64,000 nucleotides of DNA, from NCBI RefSeq assembly GCF_009859475.1, contig NZ_CP044549.1, forward strand, positions 1,674,001 to 1,738,000, written 5' to 3'. Shown here one piece after another: positions 44,035-52,708 of the stretch. The DNA comes from Hydrogenophaga sp. BPS33. Lineage in GTDB: Bacteria; Pseudomonadota; Gammaproteobacteria; Burkholderiales; Burkholderiaceae_C. The position numbers were made by a program, and so were the translations under genes. The stretch's first letter is position 1, and each line of letters starts with the position of its first letter. The notes below the pieces were generated by a model, which saw nothing but the letters and a program-made list of their open reading frames with translations, was not told the origin of the DNA and ran no database searches.

Positions 44035-45042
44035 ATGACACAGCAGACCTCTCACGACACCGACGCTCACGTTTCTCGCCGCACCCTGTTAGGGAGCGCA
44101 GCAGCGACCGCGATCACGCTCACATTCGGCGGCCATGCGCTTGCGCAAGGCCACGATGCGCCACTCAAGATCGCTGTCGGCTTTCCCCCTGGCGGCTCCG
44201 GCGATCTTTTTGCCCGCATCCTCGCGGACGCGTTGCGCGAGGAAATCTCGCGCCCGATCGTGGTGGAGAACAAGCCCGGCGGCGGTGGCATGACCGTTGC
44301 GGTCGGCTTCCTGCGCGCGCCCAAAGACGGCACGCAATTGATGCTGGCCACCGGTTCCACGGCGATCGCGGCGCCTGTGTCGCGGGCCAAGCCGCCCTAC
44401 AACCCGGTCGAGGATTTTCAATGGATCGCGCTGTTGTCCAACGCGCCCTTCGTCATCGCCGTGAATGCCGCCTTGCCCGTGAACACGCTTCCAGAACTGG
44501 TGGCTTACTGCAAGGCACGGCCCGGTGCGCTGTCCTATGGCCACGCGGGGCTTGGCACCACCGTGCACTTGGCGGCTGAACTTTTCAAGGACCGCGCCGG
44601 CATCGCCGTGCAAGACATCGCCTACCCTGGGAGTGCGCCCGCCATCACCGACACCATTGCCGGCAACGTGCAGTTCATCGTTGAGACCACTGGCACATTG
44701 GGCCCCCACCAGAAATCCGGGCGCTTGCGCATCATTTCCTGCATGGCCGAACAGCGCGAGGCGATTGCCCCGCAAGTCCCCACGTCGCGCGAAGCGGGCT
44801 ACGATCTGATCGCCGGGACCTGCAATCTTCTGGCCGCGCCACAAGGAACGCCGCCGCAAGTCATCGAGCCTATTGCACAGGCCGTGGTCCGCATCATGAC
44901 CAAGCCCGCGATTCAGGAAAAACTGATGCAGCTGGGCATCACCCCCATCACGCGATCGGGGCCACAAGAGGCGCGGGCATTCGTCACCAGTGAAGTGGCC
45001 CGCTGGAGTGCCGTGACCAAGAAACTGGGCATTGCCCTTTGA
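44035..45042 (+). CDS. Bug/TctC-type substrate-binding protein with Tat-like signal
   Basis: 335 residues, ATG with AAGGAGACAAC upstream. The N-terminus has a twin-arginine motif (SRRTLLGSAAATA) and a hydrophobic stretch ending HALA-QGH, so export by Tat is likely, unlike the Sec-type signals of the other Bug proteins here. Family motifs LKIAVGFPPGGSGDLFARILA and VVENKPGGGGMTVAV are present. No membrane partner in the window. Confidence 0.92.
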   Translation: MTQQTSHDTDAHVSRRTLLGSAAATAITLTFGGHALAQGHDAPLKIAVGFPPGGSGDLFARILADALREEISRPIVVENKPGGGGMTVAVGFLRAPKDGTQLMLATGSTAIAAPVSRAKPPYNPVEDFQWIALLSNAPFVIAVNAALPVNTLPELVAYCKARPGALSYGHAGLGTTVHLAAELFKDRAGIAVQDIAYPGSAPAITDTIAGNVQFIVETTGTLGPHQKSGRLRIISCMAEQREAIAPQVPTSREAGYDLIAGTCNLLAAPQGTPPQVIEPIAQAVVRIMTKPAIQEKLMQLGITPITRSGPQEARAFVTSEVARWSAVTKKLGIAL

Positions 45043-45051
45043 ACCCTATCT

Positions 45052-46179
45052 ATGCGTACACCTATCTGTGAAAAGCTCGGATGCGAGCTGCCTATCTTTG
45101 CGTTCTCCCATTGCCGCGACGTGGTTGTCGAGGTCACCAAGGCGGGTGGCTTCGGTGTGCTGGGCGCGTCCACGTTCTCGCCCGAGCAGCTCGAAGCGGA
45201 ACTGCGCTGGATCGACCAGCACACGGACGGCAAGCCGTACGGGATCGATGTGATCATTCCGACCGCCTATGACAAGCAAGCCGAGACGTCCACCGAGGAT
45301 CTGGCGCGGCTCATCCCACAGGAGCAGCGCGACTTCATGAACCGGCTGCTCGCCGACGCGCAGGTGCCCGAGTTGCCTGCGGAGGAACGCGAGCGCGTCC
45401 ACCAGGAGATCGTGACCGGCCGCGGGGCCATGACGCCCGACGGCGCAAGGCGCTTGTTGCAGGTCGCGCTGGCGCATCCCCAGGTCCGTTTGGTCGTCAG
45501 CGCGTTGGGATCGCCGCCGCCCGATGTGATGGCCGAGCTGCGCTCGCGCCACATCATTGTGGGCGCGATGTGCGGCAAGGCGCAACACGCGGCGAAACAC
45601 AAGGCGGCCGGCGTCGACCTCATCGTCGCGCAGGGCACGGAAGCCGGTGGCCACACCGGCGAGATCGCCACGATGGTGCTGGTGCCGCAGGTGGTGCAGG
45701 CGTGCGGCGACGAGGTCGCCGTGCTGGCCGCAGGCGGGATCGCCACCGGCGCGCAGATCGCGGCCTCGCTCGCGCTGGGAGCGCAAGGCGTGTGGTGTGG
45801 CACCGTCTGGCTGGGCACGCGCGAGAGCGAACTGGACCCCTTCGAGAAGGAGGTGCTCTTCGCGGCGGGTGCGGACGACACTGCGCGCCGCAAGGCACGC
45901 ACCGGGAAGACGGTGCGCATGCTCAAGAGCCAGTTGTCGGAAGCCTGGGAGAGGGACGACGCTCCCGACTATCTGCCGACACCGTTGCAAGGCATTCTTT
46001 ACAACGAGGCGCACGCGCGTGTCGTGCGCGCGCAGCGCAAGGAGCTCTATTCGTTTCCTGCGGGCCAGGTCGTTGGCATGGTCAACGAGGAGAGTTCGGT
46101 GCGCGACGTGATGTACCGGATGCAACTGGAGTATGTGGAAGCCATTGAGCGCCTTGTTCGGCTGCAGGGGGAGGCGTGA
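45052..46179 (+). CDS. nitronate monooxygenase / 2-nitropropane dioxygenase-like flavoprotein
   Basis: 375 residues, ten bases after the Bug stop. FMN-binding TIM barrel: AGGFGVLGAS, VDLIVAQGTEAGGHTGEIATM and VLAAGGIATGAQIAASLALGAQGV are family signatures. Family members oxidise nitronates, but many in catabolic clusters act instead as enoyl reductases or on unknown substrates. It overlaps the following crotonase gene at its stop codon by one base. Closest function in this context is unclear. Confidence 0.9.
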   Translation: MRTPICEKLGCELPIFAFSHCRDVVVEVTKAGGFGVLGASTFSPEQLEAELRWIDQHTDGKPYGIDVIIPTAYDKQAETSTEDLARLIPQEQRDFMNRLLADAQVPELPAEERERVHQEIVTGRGAMTPDGARRLLQVALAHPQVRLVVSALGSPPPDVMAELRSRHIIVGAMCGKAQHAAKHKAAGVDLIVAQGTEAGGHTGEIATMVLVPQVVQACGDEVAVLAAGGIATGAQIAASLALGAQGVWCGTVWLGTRESELDPFEKEVLFAAGADDTARRKARTGKTVRMLKSQLSEAWERDDAPDYLPTPLQGILYNEAHARVVRAQRKELYSFPAGQVVGMVNEESSVRDVMYRMQLEYVEAIERLVRLQGEA

Positions 46180-46985
46180 TGTTCTTCCAGCCCCAATCCG
46201 CCGAAGCGAAGGAAGCCTACGACAGCGGGCAGGTCCAGGTCGAGTTCGGCAATGGCCTTGTCATCATCACCATCAACCGACCAGAAGTCCGCAACAGCGT
46301 CAACCGTGCGGTCTCGTATGGCGTGTGCGAGGCCATCGACGAACTCGACAGGAACCCCGAGTTGCGCGTGGGTATCTTGACGGGGGCGGGTGGCAACTTT
46401 TGCGCGGGCATGGATCTCAAGGCTTTCCTGCGCGGGGAGCAGACCCGGGTGGATGGCCGAGGCATCCTGGGAATCGCACTCACGCCGCCGCGCAAGCCGG
46501 TGATCTGCGCGGTGGAAGGCTATGCGCTCGCGGGCGGTTTCGAATCCGTGCTGGCATGCGACCTTGTGGTTGCTGCAAAGGATGCCCAGTTCGGCTTGCC
46601 AGAGGTCAAGCGCGGGCTGGCTGCTGCGGCCGGCGGGCTTCTCCGGTTGCCGCGCGTGCTGCCGAAGAACGTCGCCATGGAAGTCGTGCTGACGGGCAAC
46701 ACGATTGGCGCGCAAAGACTCCACCACTTCGGGGTGGTGAATGTTCTGAGCGAACCGGGTGAGGCGCTGGCCGACGCGCGGGCCCTCGCTTTGCAGATCG
46801 TGGCGAATGCACCGATGAGTCTTGCCGCGAGCAAGCGCGTGATGGTGGAGCAACAAGATTGGCCGCTCGACGACATGTTTACGCGGCAGAAAGCGATCAC
46901 CGATCCGGTTCTTTCCTCCGAGGACGCACAAGAGGGCGCGCGTGCGTTTGCGCAGAAGCGGCCCGCGAGGTGGATGAACCGTTGA
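46179..46985 (+). CDS. enoyl-CoA hydratase / crotonase family protein
   Basis: 268 residues from ATG 46179 (a GTG sits three bases earlier), with GGGGGAGG upstream and a 1-base overlap with the previous stop. GAGGNFCAGMDLKAFL and EGYALAGGFESVLACDL give the oxyanion hole; GLPEVKRGL the second Glu region. It is a close paralogue of the protein at 31857. Last gene of the cupin operon, convergent with a TetR gene. Confidence 0.92.
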   Translation: MFFQPQSAEAKEAYDSGQVQVEFGNGLVIITINRPEVRNSVNRAVSYGVCEAIDELDRNPELRVGILTGAGGNFCAGMDLKAFLRGEQTRVDGRGILGIALTPPRKPVICAVEGYALAGGFESVLACDLVVAAKDAQFGLPEVKRGLAAAAGGLLRLPRVLPKNVAMEVVLTGNTIGAQRLHHFGVVNVLSEPGEALADARALALQIVANAPMSLAASKRVMVEQQDWPLDDMFTRQKAITDPVLSSEDAQEGARAFAQKRPARWMNR

Positions 46986-47053
46986 CCACGGCGTGGCACG
47001 TTCTCGAAAACGGCATGCATGCACGGCCAGCGACGCGCCCGGCCGCGATGCCC

Positions 47054-47779
47054 CTAGGCCTTGCGTCGCGGCGCGGCTTTCACCGATTTTTTCACCACCA
47101 CGGCGTCTTCGCGGGGTGCATCCACCGGCTTGCGCCAGATGCCGGAGAAGGTCGTGATGGTGGTGCGCAGCAGCGATTGCAACGAACCCTCATCGGCATC
47201 GAACCAACCCACCGTGCGGTTCAATGTGCCAAGGATGAGTGGGCGCAACATGCGCGGTTCGATGCCGGGTTCGAGGCAGTCCCCTTCGACGGCTTCCTGG
47301 ATCAAGCTCCGCCAGAAATCGCTGTAGCGCTCGCGCATGGGCTGAATGACGGCGTAAACCTCGGCCGGCAGTTTGATACGAGACTGCGCGTTCGTCGACG
47401 TGAAGGGCTTGTTCGAGTGCAATGCGGTGAGGTGTCCTTCAATGGCGGCCTCGATGCGCATGCGAGGTGACGCATTCTCGGGCAGGTTGCTCAGCTGGGC
47501 ATTCACCGAATCGAAAATGACATCGACCGCCATCCGGATGATTTCTTCATAGAGCCGGTCCTTGGACGCGAAGTAGTAGTAAACCGTCGACGACCTGATG
47601 CCCGCCATCGTCGCGATTTCACGGAGGCCGGACTCGGCGAAGCCCTTCGTCGAGAACAGAATGGCGGCCTCGCGGAGAATGATTTCACGGGCGTTGGCCG
47701 GCCTGTCGGGATCCGCAGGTTCCAACGTCGTGGCGTGTGCTGCCGTTGCCCGCTTGGGCTTGGTCACTGTGTTTTCCAT
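47054..47779 (-). CDS. TetR/AcrR-family regulator
   Basis: 241 residues. A short disordered N-terminus, then the TetR HTH (ILREAAILFSTKGFAESGLREIATMAGIRSSTVYYYFASKDRLYEEI), a helical ligand domain, and a basic tail (KKSVKAAPRRKA). It lies 24 bp downstream of the racemase gene on the same strand, so both are likely co-transcribed. A palindromic site at 49013-49034 in their common promoter is a good candidate operator for this protein. Confidence 0.93.
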   Translation of the reverse strand: MENTVTKPKRATAAHATTLEPADPDRPANAREIILREAAILFSTKGFAESGLREIATMAGIRSSTVYYYFASKDRLYEEIIRMAVDVIFDSVNAQLSNLPENASPRMRIEAAIEGHLTALHSNKPFTSTNAQSRIKLPAEVYAVIQPMRERYSDFWRSLIQEAVEGDCLEPGIEPRMLRPLILGTLNRTVGWFDADEGSLQSLLRTTITTFSGIWRKPVDAPREDAVVVKKSVKAAPRRKA

Positions 47780-47803
47780 CGCACCATTGTCATGGAAGTC
47801 GAC

Positions 47804-48964
47804 TCAGGCCACGACGCCCCGTTCGTGCCATTGCTGGATTTGTGCTGGATCGAAACCCTGCTCCTGCAAGATCTCGTGCGTGTGCTGTCCGGGTGTGGGC
47901 GGTGGACGCTTGATCGATGGCGTGCTCCGGCTGAAACGCGGGGCGGGCGCGGGCTGCAGCACGCCGTGCGCTTCGACAAGCACTCCCCGCGCCTGGATGT
48001 GAGCGTGTGATGAAGCCTCGTGCGCAGCCAGCACCGGCGCAACGCAGGCATCGCTGTGTCCCAACGCCTGCATCCATTGGTCCCGCGTCCGCTGGCGAAA
48101 CGCGGCTGCGAGCCGGGCGCGCAAAATCGGCCAGACGGCAGGGTCGTCCCGGTCGCGAAGTGCGGTGTCGTTGCCAAGCCCGGTCTGCTCCAGCAGCTCC
48201 TGGTAGAAGCGGTTCTCGATCGCGCCGACCGAAACGAAGAGACCGTCGCTCGTTTCATAGACCCCATACCAGGGCCGACTGCCGTCGAGAAGGTTGCCCC
48301 CACGGTGTGGTGCCCAGTCGCCCGTGGCCAACCGCCCGAACACACTGGTCAACAAGTGCACGGTTCCGTCGACGATGGCTCCGTCGACCACCTGGCCCTG
48401 GCCGCTGGTGCGCGCCTCGAGCAGGGCGCAGAGGATGCCGAACGCAAGGTACAGCGCACCGCCCCCGAAATCCCCGACAAGGTTCAGTGGCGGAACGGGG
48501 GGGCCGTTGGCGTTGCCGATGGCGTCGAGCGCACCGGTCAGCGCGATGTAGTTGATGTCATGTCCCGCCGTCTGCGCGAGCGGGCCGTCCTGGCCCCAAC
48601 CCGTCATGCGCCCATACACCAGCAGCGGATTCACGGCGTGGCACTCCGCTGGGCCCAGGCCGAGGCGTTCCGTCACGCCCGGTCGAAAACCTTCGACCAG
48701 GACGTCGGATTGCGCCACCAGCTTTTTCACCAACGCCACGCCTTCGGATGTCTTCAGGTCGATGGCAATCGAGCGGCGGCCCCGGTTGAGCAACTGCGAC
48801 GCGGGATCCGAAGCGACGCCGATGTCGGCGGGTCCGGTTCGATCCACCCGCAGCACCTCTGCCCCCATGTCCGCCAACAGCATGCAGCAGAACGGGGAGG
48901 GACCAATCCCCGCCAACTCGATCACCTTGACGCCGGCCAGTGGGCCGCTCGATTTCTCATGCAT
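47804..48964 (-). CDS. alpha-methylacyl-CoA racemase-like protein (family III)
   Basis: 386 residues. VKVIELAGIGPSPFCCMLLAD start; GHDINY supplies H135 and LVGDFGGG supplies D165, the 30-residue spaced catalytic pair of alpha-methylacyl-CoA racemases. Very similar to the protein at 19721. Epimerises 2-methyl-branched acyl-CoAs so that they can enter stereospecific beta-oxidation, fitting the divergent igr-like operon. Confidence 0.9.
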   Translation of the reverse strand: MHEKSSGPLAGVKVIELAGIGPSPFCCMLLADMGAEVLRVDRTGPADIGVASDPASQLLNRGRRSIAIDLKTSEGVALVKKLVAQSDVLVEGFRPGVTERLGLGPAECHAVNPLLVYGRMTGWGQDGPLAQTAGHDINYIALTGALDAIGNANGPPVPPLNLVGDFGGGALYLAFGILCALLEARTSGQGQVVDGAIVDGTVHLLTSVFGRLATGDWAPHRGGNLLDGSRPWYGVYETSDGLFVSVGAIENRFYQELLEQTGLGNDTALRDRDDPAVWPILRARLAAAFRQRTRDQWMQALGHSDACVAPVLAAHEASSHAHIQARGVLVEAHGVLQPAPAPRFSRSTPSIKRPPPTPGQHTHEILQEQGFDPAQIQQWHERGVVA

Positions 48965-49012
48965 ATCTGCCTTTCTCGCTTGCGTTGCAAAAATCCGTGA
49001 GGTACATTATGC

Positions 49013-49034
49013 CTATCGAACGATCGTTAGATAG
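49013..49034. promoter_or_regulatory. 22-bp near-perfect palindrome, candidate TetR operator
   Basis: The core is AACGATCGTT, flanked symmetrically by CTATC on the left and GATAG on the right with one unmatched base in each half. It lies between the racemase-TetR operon and the igr-like operon, ending six bases before the ATG at 49040, so a bound repressor would block both directions. The form is typical of TetR operators. Confidence 0.7.
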
Positions 49035-49039
49035 ATTTG

Positions 49040-49990
49040 ATGTCCACCAACCACACACCTACCCCGTCTTTAACCGCCGAACTTCAGGCTTATGTCGGAC
49101 GGCGAGGCGCCCCCGTTTATGCGTGGGACCGCGTGAACGAAGCGATGGTCCGCCAATGGTGCGAGGTGTTTGATGTCGACTTCCCGCCGTTCCTGGACAG
49201 GCAGGCTGGCGCGCGAAGCGGCCACGGTGGGTTGATCGCGCCCGCCACCATGCTGCCGGTGTGGCTCATGCCAGGGCTGCGCAACCGACGTCCGGAAGGC
49301 TCCGATACCGCAGACCCCCGAGACATCATGAAAGTCCTCGAGCGGGAAGGCTTTGTCGGCATTCTGGGCACCAATACCGAACAGGAATACGAGCGCCCCT
49401 TGCGACCGGGCGAGCTCATTTCCTGTGTGCACTCCGTCGAAGCGGTCAGCGATGAGAAGCAGACGCGCATGGGCTCCGGGCGGTTTGTCACATTCCTTCA
49501 GGAGTTCTTCGACGAGGACAACAAGCCCGTGGGCGTGATGCGCCTGCGCATACTTCGGTTCAGGCCGCTCGTGGTGCCACCTGCTCGCCCGTCGCCTCCG
49601 CAACCCGCGATCAATCAGGACACCGCTTTCTTTTGGCAAGGCCTGAAATCCGGGCAGTTGCTGATCCAGCGGTGCACGTCTTGCGGCGTGTTGCGACACC
49701 CGCCCGGTCCGGCCTGTACCGAATGCCATGGCCTTGACTGGGACACGGTCACGTCGAGCGGCCGGGGCAAACTGTTCTCGTTCGTGGTGATTCACCAGCC
49801 CAAGCACCCCGCTTTTGACTACCCATTGCCCGTTGGCCTGATCGAGCTGGAAGAGGGCACGCGCCTTGTCGCGCCCATCCAATGCACCGACGCTTCGTCG
49901 CTGCGAACCGGGATGCCCATGGCAGTCTTCATCGAATCGGTGGATGGCGAAGACCGGTTGCCCTGGTTCCGACCCGTGAGCGAGGTCTGA
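49040..49990 (+). CDS. MaoC-hotdog / DUF35 fusion protein (ChsH2-like)
   Basis: 316 residues from ATG 49040; a TTG directly before it is less likely. Residues 1-165 are a MaoC_dehydrat_N-type hotdog (RPLRPGELISCVHSVEAVSDE). A proline-rich linker follows, then a DUF35 domain with zinc-ribbon Cys at 212, 215, 226 and 229 and an OB-fold. This order equals mycobacterial ChsH2, whose hotdog half pairs with ChsH1 as hydratase and whose DUF35 half pairs with Ltp2 as aldolase. Partners of both kinds are encoded downstream in the same operon. Confidence 0.88.
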   Translation: MSTNHTPTPSLTAELQAYVGRRGAPVYAWDRVNEAMVRQWCEVFDVDFPPFLDRQAGARSGHGGLIAPATMLPVWLMPGLRNRRPEGSDTADPRDIMKVLEREGFVGILGTNTEQEYERPLRPGELISCVHSVEAVSDEKQTRMGSGRFVTFLQEFFDEDNKPVGVMRLRILRFRPLVVPPARPSPPQPAINQDTAFFWQGLKSGQLLIQRCTSCGVLRHPPGPACTECHGLDWDTVTSSGRGKLFSFVVIHQPKHPAFDYPLPVGLIELEEGTRLVAPIQCTDASSLRTGMPMAVFIESVDGEDRLPWFRPVSEV

Positions 49991-49992
49991 AC

Positions 49993-51099
49993 ATGAACTT
50001 TGAACTCACTGGCGATCAGACCGCCGTTGTCGACCTGGCGACCTCGCTGTTTCGCGAGCATGGCTCCGATGACCACATACGCGCGCTCCACGAGAAGGAC
50101 GCGTCCATCGACCGCCCGTTGTGGCGCAAGCTGTCGGAGACCGGGCTGCTGTCGATTGCTTTGCCGGAGGCGGCTGGTGGGGCGGGCATGGGCATGCTCG
50201 AACTGGGTTTGGTGCTCCAGCAGCAGGGGCGCTTTCTCGCGGCAGTGCCCTTGTGGACGCATGCGCTGGCAACACTGGCAGTCGGGACGCATGGTGTGCC
50301 CGCTCTGCGCGAAAGTGTTCTGGCCACGTTGCTGTCAGGCGAGCGACCTGCCGCCATCGCGACGGAGCTGGATGCACGCGCGGGCCTGACCGCCACCCCG
50401 TCGCAGCAGGGTTGGCTGCTGGACGGCGAACTGCCCAGCACGCTGCTGGAGCCATGGCATGGGTTCCTGCTGGCGCTCGCAACGACCCCACAGGGAAGAC
50501 GGCTTTTTCTGCTGGACCTGCAACACGTCGCGCCCGAGCGCACGAGCGGTCGCCTCACCGATCTGCAGACGGTGTGCACGCTGAATTTTTCTCGGGTCTT
50601 CGTTGCACAGGACTGCGTGCTGGACGCGCCGGCGTTGGACTGGCTGTGGCCGCGAATGGCGTGCTGTGTTTCGGCGCTGCAACTGGGCGTTCTGGAGGAG
50701 GCCTTGAGCCGCGCCGCTGCCTACGTCAGCGAGCGGCATCAGTTCGGACGCCCATTGGGTAGCTTCCAGGCTCTGGCGGTCCGCGCGGCCGATGCGTACA
50801 TCCAGGTCGAACTTCTGCGTTCGGCGCAACTGCAGCTGGCATGGCGGATCGATCAAGGTTTGCCGTGCGAAGCCGCTGCCCGGGTCGCGAAGCACCAAGC
50901 CAGTCAAGCGGGCCACATCGTCGGACATACCGCCCAGCACTTCCACGGCGGGGTCGGGGCCGACCTGCAGTACCCGATTCATCGCTTTTATCTCAAGAGC
51001 CAGGCGCAGTCGCTGATTGCTGGTGGCGCCGAGGCCCAGCTGGCGCACATCGGGCGTGCCCTGGCCGACACCGACATTGCGGAGTACATCCATGAGTAA
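49993..51099 (+). CDS. acyl-CoA dehydrogenase-like protein, catalytic Glu position changed
   Basis: 368 residues from ATG 49993, two bases after the previous stop. N-terminal and middle domains are acyl-CoA dehydrogenase-like (MNFELTGDQTAVVDLATSLF) but the middle domain lacks the usual TEP.GGSD motif. The C-terminal segment GGVGADLQYPIHRFY has Q326 where many family members have the catalytic Glu (WEHP). In the heteromeric ChsE1-ChsE2 enzyme only one chain carries the active-site base, so this chain may be the non-catalytic partner of the dehydrogenase at 52709. Confidence 0.88.
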   Translation: MNFELTGDQTAVVDLATSLFREHGSDDHIRALHEKDASIDRPLWRKLSETGLLSIALPEAAGGAGMGMLELGLVLQQQGRFLAAVPLWTHALATLAVGTHGVPALRESVLATLLSGERPAAIATELDARAGLTATPSQQGWLLDGELPSTLLEPWHGFLLALATTPQGRRLFLLDLQHVAPERTSGRLTDLQTVCTLNFSRVFVAQDCVLDAPALDWLWPRMACCVSALQLGVLEEALSRAAAYVSERHQFGRPLGSFQALAVRAADAYIQVELLRSAQLQLAWRIDQGLPCEAAARVAKHQASQAGHIVGHTAQHFHGGVGADLQYPIHRFYLKSQAQSLIAGGAEAQLAHIGRALADTDIAEYIHE

Positions 51100-51523
51100 G
51101 CGATCCATGCGCGTCGCCGACGCGCGTGTGGGCCAACAGCTGCCTCCACTGAACATTCCGGTGACCGTCACATCGGTCGCGGCCGCGGCCATCGCCACCC
51201 GTGATTACCAACCCGTACATCACGACATCGAGCGCGCCCGCGCGCTGGGCAGTGAGACGGTCTTCACCAGCACGCATACCGCCACCGGCTATCTGGAGTG
51301 GCTGGTGTTGGCATGGGCAGGGCCGGGGGCGTTTTTGCGCAGTCTGAAACTGCGGCTGGGCGTTCCCAACTACGCAGGCGACACGCTGCACCTGCAGGGG
51401 CAGGTGACCGCGGTGGACATCGCTCTTGGTCGGGTGCATGTCGAGGCCATCGGGTCCAATTCGCGTGGCCAGCACGTGACGGCTGAACTGGTCGTCCAAC
51501 TGAAGGGAGATGGCGGTGAATGA
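51092..51523 (+). CDS. MaoC-type enoyl-CoA hydratase (ChsH1-like)
   Basis: 143 residues from ATG 51092, overlapping the dehydrogenase stop by 8 bp. Single hotdog with IATRDYQPVHHDIERARALG, containing the hydratase Asp and His. Size and place match ChsH1, the catalytic partner of the ChsH2 hotdog. Highly similar to the second half of the fused protein at 29530 (ATRDYQPVHHD, WAGPGAFLRSLKLRLG). Confidence 0.92.
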   Translation: MSKRSMRVADARVGQQLPPLNIPVTVTSVAAAAIATRDYQPVHHDIERARALGSETVFTSTHTATGYLEWLVLAWAGPGAFLRSLKLRLGVPNYAGDTLHLQGQVTAVDIALGRVHVEAIGSNSRGQHVTAELVVQLKGDGGE

Positions 51524-52700
51524 CGTCTTTGGCGGCAAGGTCGCGCTGGCCGGAATCGGTGCAACGGAGTTCTCGAAAAACTCGGGCCGCACCGAAATGC
51601 GGCTCGCTGTTGAAGCGTGTCTCGCCGCATTGGAAGACGCGGGGATCGAACCCGCAGAAGTGGACGGCATGTGCACGTTCACCATGGATCACAACCCCGA
51701 GATGGATGTGCACCGCCTCATTGGCGGAAAGGAGATGACCTTCTTCTCGCGCATCGACTACGGCGGTGGAGGCGCTTGTGCCCCCGTCATGCAAGCCGCC
51801 ATGGCGATTGCCAGTGGCGCCGCCCATGTGGTGGTGTGCTACCGCGCCATGAACGAGCGCTCGTGGTACCGGTTTGGCGCTGGAACGCCGTTGGCCAATG
51901 CGCCATCCACGCCCACCTTCATCGCGGCGAACCACTACGCCTGGTACTTGCCCGCCGCGTTGAGCACACCGGCCTCCTTCGTCGGCATGGCCGCGCGCGT
52001 GTACATGGAGAAGTACGGTGTGACGAGCGAAGACTTTGGCAGGGTTTCGGTTGCAGCCAGGGCGTTTGCAGCCACCAACCCGAATGCGTTTTTCCACGGA
52101 CAGCCGATCACCTTGGCCGATCACCAGGCGTCGCGCTTCGTGGCCGAGCCCCTTCATCTGCTGGACTGCTGCCAGGAAAGCGACGGCGCGGTCGCGATCG
52201 TCATCACCTCGCTGGAGCGCGCGCGCAAGCTGCGCCACAAGCCGGCGGTTGTGCGGGCCGCTGCGCAGGCCAGCGCGCAAGGCCAGCATCGGCTCACCAG
52301 CTTCTACCGCGAAGATATCGCCCACCTTCCCGAAATGGGCATGATCGCAAGGCAACTCTATGCCCAGAGCGGTTTGGGGCCACGCGACTTCCAGACGGCC
52401 ATCCTGTATGACCATTTCACCCCCTATGTGCTGGAGCAATTGGAAGAGTTTGGCTTTTGCGCACGCGGCGAAGCCAAGGATTTTGTGCGATCGAACGAAC
52501 ACGCCCGTGGTGGCACGCTGCCCATCAACCCCAATGGCGGACAACTCGGTGAGGCGTACATCCATGGCATGAACGGCATTGCCGAGGCCGTGCGCCAGAT
52601 CCGCGGCACCGCCGTCAACCAGCTTGCCGGTGTCGAGCACATCCTGGTGACGGCGGGCTCGGGCGTGCCCACCAGCGGCATCATCCTCGGGCAGGATTGA
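51510..52700 (+). CDS. SCP2-type thiolase-like protein, Cys nucleophile missing (Ltp2-like)
   Basis: 396 residues, start overlapping the hydratase gene by 14 bp. Thiolase fold (VALAGIGATEFSKNSGR, ILYDHFTPYVLEQLEEFGF). At the nucleophile site the sequence is DYGGGGACAPV: aligning by the following helix, Gly replaces the Cys (a Cys lies four residues later). The C-terminal catalytic His of NxHGG is Asn (NPNGG). This fits Ltp2, which cleaves a tertiary-alcohol side chain by retro-aldol reaction together with the DUF35 domain encoded three genes upstream, not thiolysis. Confidence 0.9.
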   Translation: MAVNDVFGGKVALAGIGATEFSKNSGRTEMRLAVEACLAALEDAGIEPAEVDGMCTFTMDHNPEMDVHRLIGGKEMTFFSRIDYGGGGACAPVMQAAMAIASGAAHVVVCYRAMNERSWYRFGAGTPLANAPSTPTFIAANHYAWYLPAALSTPASFVGMAARVYMEKYGVTSEDFGRVSVAARAFAATNPNAFFHGQPITLADHQASRFVAEPLHLLDCCQESDGAVAIVITSLERARKLRHKPAVVRAAAQASAQGQHRLTSFYREDIAHLPEMGMIARQLYAQSGLGPRDFQTAILYDHFTPYVLEQLEEFGFCARGEAKDFVRSNEHARGGTLPINPNGGQLGEAYIHGMNGIAEAVRQIRGTAVNQLAGVEHILVTAGSGVPTSGIILGQD

Positions 52701-52708
52701 GGACCCCT

